This document shows, one piece after another, positions 59,051 through 64,000 of a stretch of DNA of 64,000 bases. The notes under the pieces are model-generated. The model was not told where the DNA came from, made no database searches, and saw nothing but the letters and a program-made list of their open reading frames with translations. The position numbers were made by a program, and so were the translations under genes. Source of the stretch: Anastatus disparis (Eukaryota > Arthropoda > Insecta > Hymenoptera > Eupelmidae); the NCBI GenBank assembly GCA_017163975.1, contig JAFFSR010000033.1, positions 204,501-268,500 of the forward strand, read 5' to 3'. The first letter of the stretch is position 1, and each line of letters begins with the position of its first letter.

Positions 59051-59641
59051 AGAGTTGTCGTGCATTAAGGGAAGGGGTATTATCTTTTAGATATATCCCC
59101 TCTGTTGTAAAGAAAAATCGACGCATCCTACTCTCTATCTTCGTCTTAAACATAGACCAAAGCCAAAGTTCAAACTTCGGGAGGGCCTAATGTCCCACTC
59201 TGACCTCTCGAAAGAAAATCCAAAGCCAATGACAGAAATAACTCGAGAGGGCGTAAAAAAATAATTTTTCCTAATTGGAGGAAAATTATTTTTTTATCTT
59301 TGAGTCATCTTGTACTACGATGTAATGTAAAATTTTTAGGTATAAAAGGACCTGATCAATCAGCTAAAAAAATTTTTACTTTCAATTTTTTACTCGCCCG
59401 AGAATCATTCTCTTTGGATTAAACCACAAGCTCTGCTCATTTTGAGATTGATATTATAAATTTTCACTTTAAATTTTTTCTTCAAATTTTATTTAAAAAT
59501 TTTCTTTTAACATTATTCATTTCAAGATTTATTACTATTTTAAGTATATTGTGTAAAATTTATTGTATTCCAATCATATCGACTATTTTATTTGAATAAA
59601 TGAAATTTTTAAACTTGACTGAAGATCTCTTTTCATTTTAA
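59051..59641 (+). repeat. Possible gypsy LTR
   Basis: A TATAAAAGG box at 59341-59349 is followed about 255 bp later by AATAAATG at 59597, which suggests a U3-R-U5 layout upstream of the gypsy remains. AGTTGTCGTGCATTAAGGG may mark the left edge and ATTTTAACT the right. No second copy after 63858 was found, so this rests on layout alone. Confidence 0.35.
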
Positions 59642-59953
59642 CTAAAAAAAATGTAAACCTTCTATAAATCAAGGAGAGAATACTGCAGGAGAAGGAAAAA
59701 GCAAGTACATACACAGGTTGAGACAGACATACAATTGCTACGATCGCTTTGCGAGGGATAGTAGCTTTGTTTACAAGTTTTCACGCTTAATTCAAATTTT
59801 TAATATAAAATTTTTTTTTTATTTTTACGTCTCTTTCATAAGTTGGAATTATCATTTCATCTTATATATTTCCATATTTACGACTACAAAACAAAAGGGA
59901 AGTAAATGCATATTAATTAAAAATTTTCGAGAAAAATATATTTTTTTTAAATA
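59642..59953. other. Leader-like region of the gypsy element
   Basis: Contains GATCGCTTTGCGAGGGATAG at 59743, which recurs in diverged form as GGTCGCTTTGCGAGGGACAA at 60386, on the far side of the MITE. This repeat could belong to the element leader. No coding frame recognised. Confidence 0.4.
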
Positions 59954-60360
59954 TTAAGAGTCAGCTGTATACCAACACAGTTACCTGTTTTACCGAATCT
60001 ATTTAAAATTTATTTTTTATAAAAACTAATAGCTCCAGGCAGAAATAAAGAGATGGTTTCGATTCGTGTAATAGAAAGCAATATTTTCTCTGATAAGAAT
60101 AATTTAATTGCACCGTTTTATTTTCAAGAAAAGTTGGAATAACTTGAAAATCCCATTATTTGACACTAATTTCTAATTTTTAAGTTATTCCAACTTTTCT
60201 TAAAAACTAAGCAATAAAATTAATTCATACTAATCAAAGAAAATATTACATTTTATTAAACACATCGAAACCATCTCTTTATTTTTGCCTCTTGTTGCTA
60301 ATTTTGGGAAAAAAGTCAATTTTTCAATTAGAAAAGGACAGAGATACAGCGGACTCTTAA
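59954..60360. mobile_element. TTAA foldback MITE, family A copy 3
   Basis: Bounded by TTAA (59954-59957; 60357-60360). Almost identical to 1359-1766, differing at scattered sites and one single-base deletion. Ends GAGTCAGCTGTATACC. Present in the leader of the gypsy element and hence younger than it. Confidence 0.88.
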
Positions 60361-60639
60361 GAGAAAACCGCATATGATTACTAAGGTCGCTTTGCGAGGG
60401 ACAATAATTTTCGATGCCAGTTTTCTTAGCTAGTTAAAATTTTGTTTCATTTTCAATTTTATATAATTTAAAAATCTATTATCTTATTTCATAAAGTCAT
60501 GTTTCACAAATGTATATGTGAAGAAAAATATATTATTATTGCATTTTGATATTTTATAATTCCACAAATACTTTAGGTTGGAAAAATTTAGTTTTTCTCA
60601 GCTAATGAAAGAGTTTTACTAGTAATACTTGTCATTTCG

Positions 60640-62335
60640 AAACGCGCTCAGCACACCTAACGTAAGTACGGGCTACTGTCTGAGTTAATACCGTTGAATT
60701 AAAAAGTTTAAAAAGAGTAATATCATCTATATCCTTCGTAATATCTGGAGTCGAAGCCATAGCTAATTTTATGCTATACACAGGATTAGAAGTGAATATA
60801 ATTAAAAAAGGAATGCTATCTGAAAATGACAAAATTGATACAAGTATTATATCAATCATATCTGGAATTCGCGCAACACCTACAACTTCATTGGGTACAG
60901 TTAATTTAAAGTTATTAGGATATATAGTGCCATTCATAGTTATAGAAAACAGCTTACAAATACCATCAGTGGATTACTAGGCTCTCAGTTATTTTACGAA
61001 ACGGTAGCAATAATTGACTTCGAATCGAAACAATTTTTGATGGGCGAGCTTATTATCAGTTTTAAACAAAACGGAAACCCATTTTTTAATAATAAAGTTA
61101 GGAGCATCATAAATATAAGTAGTTTAGACAAAGAGAATTATCTACCATATATAGATATTTTAAATTCCCCAACTTCAACGCGTGGGAAGATGATGATTGA
61201 TAGCGGTTCCGAAGCGAATATCATTAAAGATGTTTTAACTGAATTCGAATTAAGAAGTTTTAGCTTAGCTTATAACGAAAACATCCAAGGTATATCTTGG
61301 GCTGAAGTAATAACAATACTTAAAACAATCTTTAAGGGTTTAAATATAAAAATTTTCGTATGTAAAGGGACACTGGAGTATGTACCTATAGAAAAAAGAG
61401 ACGAGATTTTTAAAGAATTACATAATTCACCAATAGGCGGACATCGGGGAGTTTCAAAGACACATAACCGCATCAAACAACAATACTATTGGGAGAATTT
61501 AAAAGACGATATACAAAGGCAAACCCAGCAATGTTTGGATTGCCAATTAAAAAAATTGGTTCGTATCAAGATAAAACAACCAATGGTAATCACTGACACA
61601 CCAGGAATGGTTTTTGATAAGATAGCTATGGGTATAGTTGGGCCATTACAATTTACAAAAAATGGTTATGAGTATATATTTACCATACAAGAACAATTAT
61701 CCAAATATTCTCTAGCTATACCTCTAAAAGATACATTAGCATCTACGGTAGCCGATTCCTTTATTAAAAGATTTATTTGTACATTCGGAGCACCGAGAAT
61801 GGTTTTAACAGACCAAGGATTCAATTTCCTCAGCAAACTGATGGGAAGGGTTGCTAAGCAATTCAGAATAAAAAGAATCAGAACCACCGCATTTCATCCT
61901 CAGTCGAACGGATCACTTATACGATCGCATCACGCGCTAATAGAATTTTTAAAACAATACGCGAACAGGGATCACGAGTGGGGCGAATGGCTAGAAATCG
62001 CAATGCTAAATTATAACACTTGCGTATCAGAAAGCACTAAAAATACACATTATGAAGTTGTCTTTGGACGTCTAGCTAGACTACCATCAACCGATCCATT
62101 TCGCGAAGGAGATTTTTTACCTACATATAAAGGGAATATGATAAATTTAGTAACACGATAAAACAGCTTTAGAACGTTAGATTACGATAACCTAGTACAA
62201 TCTAAACATAATTCAAAAAAATACTACGATAAACATCTAAATCCGCGAAATTTCAAAGTAGGAGATTTCGTCTTCCTACAAAGCGGCCTTGAACCAAAAA
62301 AAACTAACATCCTTTTTATGATTACAGATAAGTCT
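60640..62335 (+). pseudogene. Ty3/gypsy pol remnant: protease and integrase, RT missing
   Basis: A retropepsin-like piece starts near 60770 (YTGLEVNIIKKG), with a frameshift near 60965, then a second active-site-like IDSGSEANIIK at 61198. From about 61300 the frame passes straight into integrase; the reverse transcriptase and RNase H are absent. The integrase shows its zinc-binding part (ELHNSPIGGHRG; QCLDCQ), LTDQGFNF, and FHPQSNGSLIRSHH, and after the TAA at 62159 a C-terminal YYDKHLNPRNFKVGDFVFL. At the first catalytic site G replaces D (KIAMGIVGP), and at the third I replaces E (NGSLIRSHH). The element cannot integrate by itself. Confidence 0.8.
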
Positions 62336-62399
62336 AATATTTAAACTGCTTATCCTAATCCATTCTTCTCAAGGGTGAATTGGGCGTGGTTGTAGGTCT

Positions 62400-63858
62400 A
62401 AACGTTTGAATGTGACGACTTTGTCATTGCAAGATGTGGGAGAATGTGACATCCCCAACGCATCCATAAACGTAACCTGCCAATATATACAACTACCACA
62501 AGTCAACGAATTCAAGGATACAATTGTGAAACAGTGCAAACTTGAAATACATAGAACAATTTATTATTGCGGTATGCACTCGCATGTATCTATTGTGAAT
62601 AACGGCGAAACCAGTTATATTTACGATATAAGTAGAAGTGCGTGCGGAAATTTACATCGATCAGGTACCTTTAGATTAGGAAATTCACATGTAATTAACG
62701 GCGTTAGAGTGAATTATTCTGTAACACACGGTATTTTGTTGGCAGGCTCTCTTACTTCAGGCGGTGCCTGTGATGGAGCGGGATATTCCGATCCTTACGG
62801 AACATGGTCTTCCGTAGTAGTTTAGGGTCAAGTTACAATAAATGAATGAATATATAGGTGGTGTACGTTGAAAAACATATACGAACTCAAATGAAGGAGC
62901 TATATCGAGATGTAGTGACACAAAAATATAGCTTAGCTACTCAAGCTCCTGATGAATTTGCCTATGATCTAATGAGAGGACCCGGCTATATGGCAGTTGA
63001 AGCGGGCGAAGTAGTGCACATCGTTAAATGCATACCCGTTGAAGTAAAAATTTAACATGTGATTCGTGTTATGCCGAATTACAAGTTCGAAGGAATAATC
63101 ACAAATACTATCTAATACCAACGACCCATATTTTAAAAACCAAAGGAACGAGAATGCCGCGCTATGCATTGCTTCCGTCATATTATTTAGTCGGAGATGC
63201 ATGGTACAAAATCATGCCAAGACCAACTGAAGCTGTAATACCAGTCGTATTAAAACCAAATTCTAAGCCGACTTGAAATTACGTGAGCCCTACAGAATTA
63301 GCCACAAGTGGGATATATACAGAATCCGACCTAGAACAACTTGGGGAAAGGATTATATTCTCAGTCAAAAGACCAGCCATTTTGAACGATATTGCTAAAG
63401 AAATGCAAGGACATCCAGTCGCGGATAATGAAGGATCCATATTAAAATTACTTAATGCAGATGCTGTGGAAAAGATAATTGACAGCACCTGGAATCGTTT
63501 TTCGTCAAGGTTCATAACATTCGGAACCGCCAGTGCTGGCGTTTTCATGATCCTGATGATAATTCAAATAATAAAAATTATCGACATAATAATCCATGAT
63601 ATTGCATTACATGCAGTGTATGGATGATCAATACATTTAATCGGAGCATTATGGAGTTCAGTGACGCACTTCCTAATCTACCTTGGAAGGCCTACAACAT
63701 GTGACAAATTCATACCGAAAGAGACAATAGATCTCGAAGCAGCAAACACATCAATAGAAAGAAATCAAGGCAATATTCCGAAGCCCAAGCAAGGAATTAC
63801 AAAAACTACGTCATCCACTAAGGAAGCAACTAAATCTTATTTCAGTTTAGAACAGTAA
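62400..63858 (+). pseudogene. Env-like glycoprotein gene of the gypsy element, broken
   Basis: Broken frames after pol encode a membrane glycoprotein. A hydrophobic stretch just upstream (KLLILI) is followed by a stop. The frame at 62406-62825 (139 codons) carries six cysteines and wording found in glycoproteins of Jingchuvirales/chuvirus-like viruses, which insect LTR elements are known to have captured. Further pieces lie at 62858-63055 and 63283-63627; the last holds a transmembrane segment (about residues 78-105), followed by a tail frame at 63661-63858. Several frameshifts and stops break it. The viral kinship is a recognition from memory and needs a search. Confidence 0.6.
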
Positions 63859-64000
63859 GCGATTTATCATGACTTGAGGACTTAAGATTTTTACTCAGAG
63901 TTATGCTTCCTATTTCGTCAAACTTTTCCTCCTAGCAAGCGTTTTTCGGTGGTGGTGAAATGTCATCTATAATAATAGAAAAACTTTTTAAAAATTCTCT
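63859..64000. other. Window edge, repeat beginning
   Basis: Contains GACTTGAGGACTTAAG, and from 63965 a diverged copy of the phrase at 58022. No LTR similarity to 59051-59641 is visible. The gypsy 3' end probably lies just beyond the window. Confidence 0.4.

Overview
The window looks like AT-rich nuclear DNA of an insect, possibly a hymenopteran parasitoid. That rests on the mix of mobile elements (Helitron, Copia, Ty3/gypsy with env, a FLYWCH/MULE transposon, a DD41D mariner-like element, a non-LTR retrotransposon, many foldback MITEs), on very long dinucleotide arrays, and on intron-like splice signals. The species cannot be fixed from sequence alone. There are no bacterial operons, no CRISPR array and no intact tRNA or rRNA gene. 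Almost everything recognisable is repeat-derived. Only two stretches resemble host genes: a coiled-coil exon at about 2.0-2.4 kb, and a broken RGP1-like fragment at about 45.1-46.5 kb.

Layout. 0-4.7 kb: AT-rich spacer with an 81-bp minisatellite, two related TTAA-flanked MITEs and the coiled-coil exon. 4.7-17.2 kb: one decayed Helitron Rep/helicase gene, split by a 2.0-kb TTAA-flanked insert, a CACTG-ended MITE, a foldback insert, a long stretch holding a decayed Copia element, and a GC-rich CACTG-ended MITE. Several inserts can be removed on paper with one target copy and the Helitron frame closes, so their target duplications can be read directly. 17.2-19.7 kb: another TIR element, three small foldbacks and an unidentified decayed ORF. 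19.7-23.8 kb: a MULE transposase gene, broken by a TTAA MITE that runs into a 1.98-kb perfect (CT)n tract, then a piggyBac-like MITE. 24.8-27 kb: an element built of about ten ~165-bp units. 27-30.3 kb: foldback MITEs. 30.3-36.0 kb: a non-LTR retrotransposon with two open ORFs, sitting in the middle of a TA-flanked foldback. 36-43.8 kb: repeat fragments, a tRNA-like SINE, and a 5.9-kb element with ~250-bp inverted ends that holds a ~20-bp minisatellite, itself interrupted by a GC-rich poly-A retroposon with six head-to-tail monomers. 44-46.6 kb: a TTAA MITE and the RGP1-like fragment, carrying a foldback that itself carries a TAA-flanked MITE. 47-58 kb: a repeat family with a ~1,036-bp tandem duplication, one copy split by a DD41D mariner-like element with ~570-bp TIRs. 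59-64 kb: a defective Ty3/gypsy element with an env-like glycoprotein gene, entered by a third copy of the first MITE family.

These genes do not form a pathway. The biological content is the nesting order of the elements. The most notable themes are: (1) eight insertions at TTAA, most with G-rich ends unlike typical piggyBac ends and with no matching transposase in the window; (2) insertions into coding sequence that give exact target duplications; (3) a poly-A retroposon with a monomer array at its 5' end; (4) a gypsy-type element with a mononegavirus-like glycoprotein gene whose integrase has lost two catalytic acids; (5) a non-LTR element with long open ORFs but unusual reverse-transcriptase residues.
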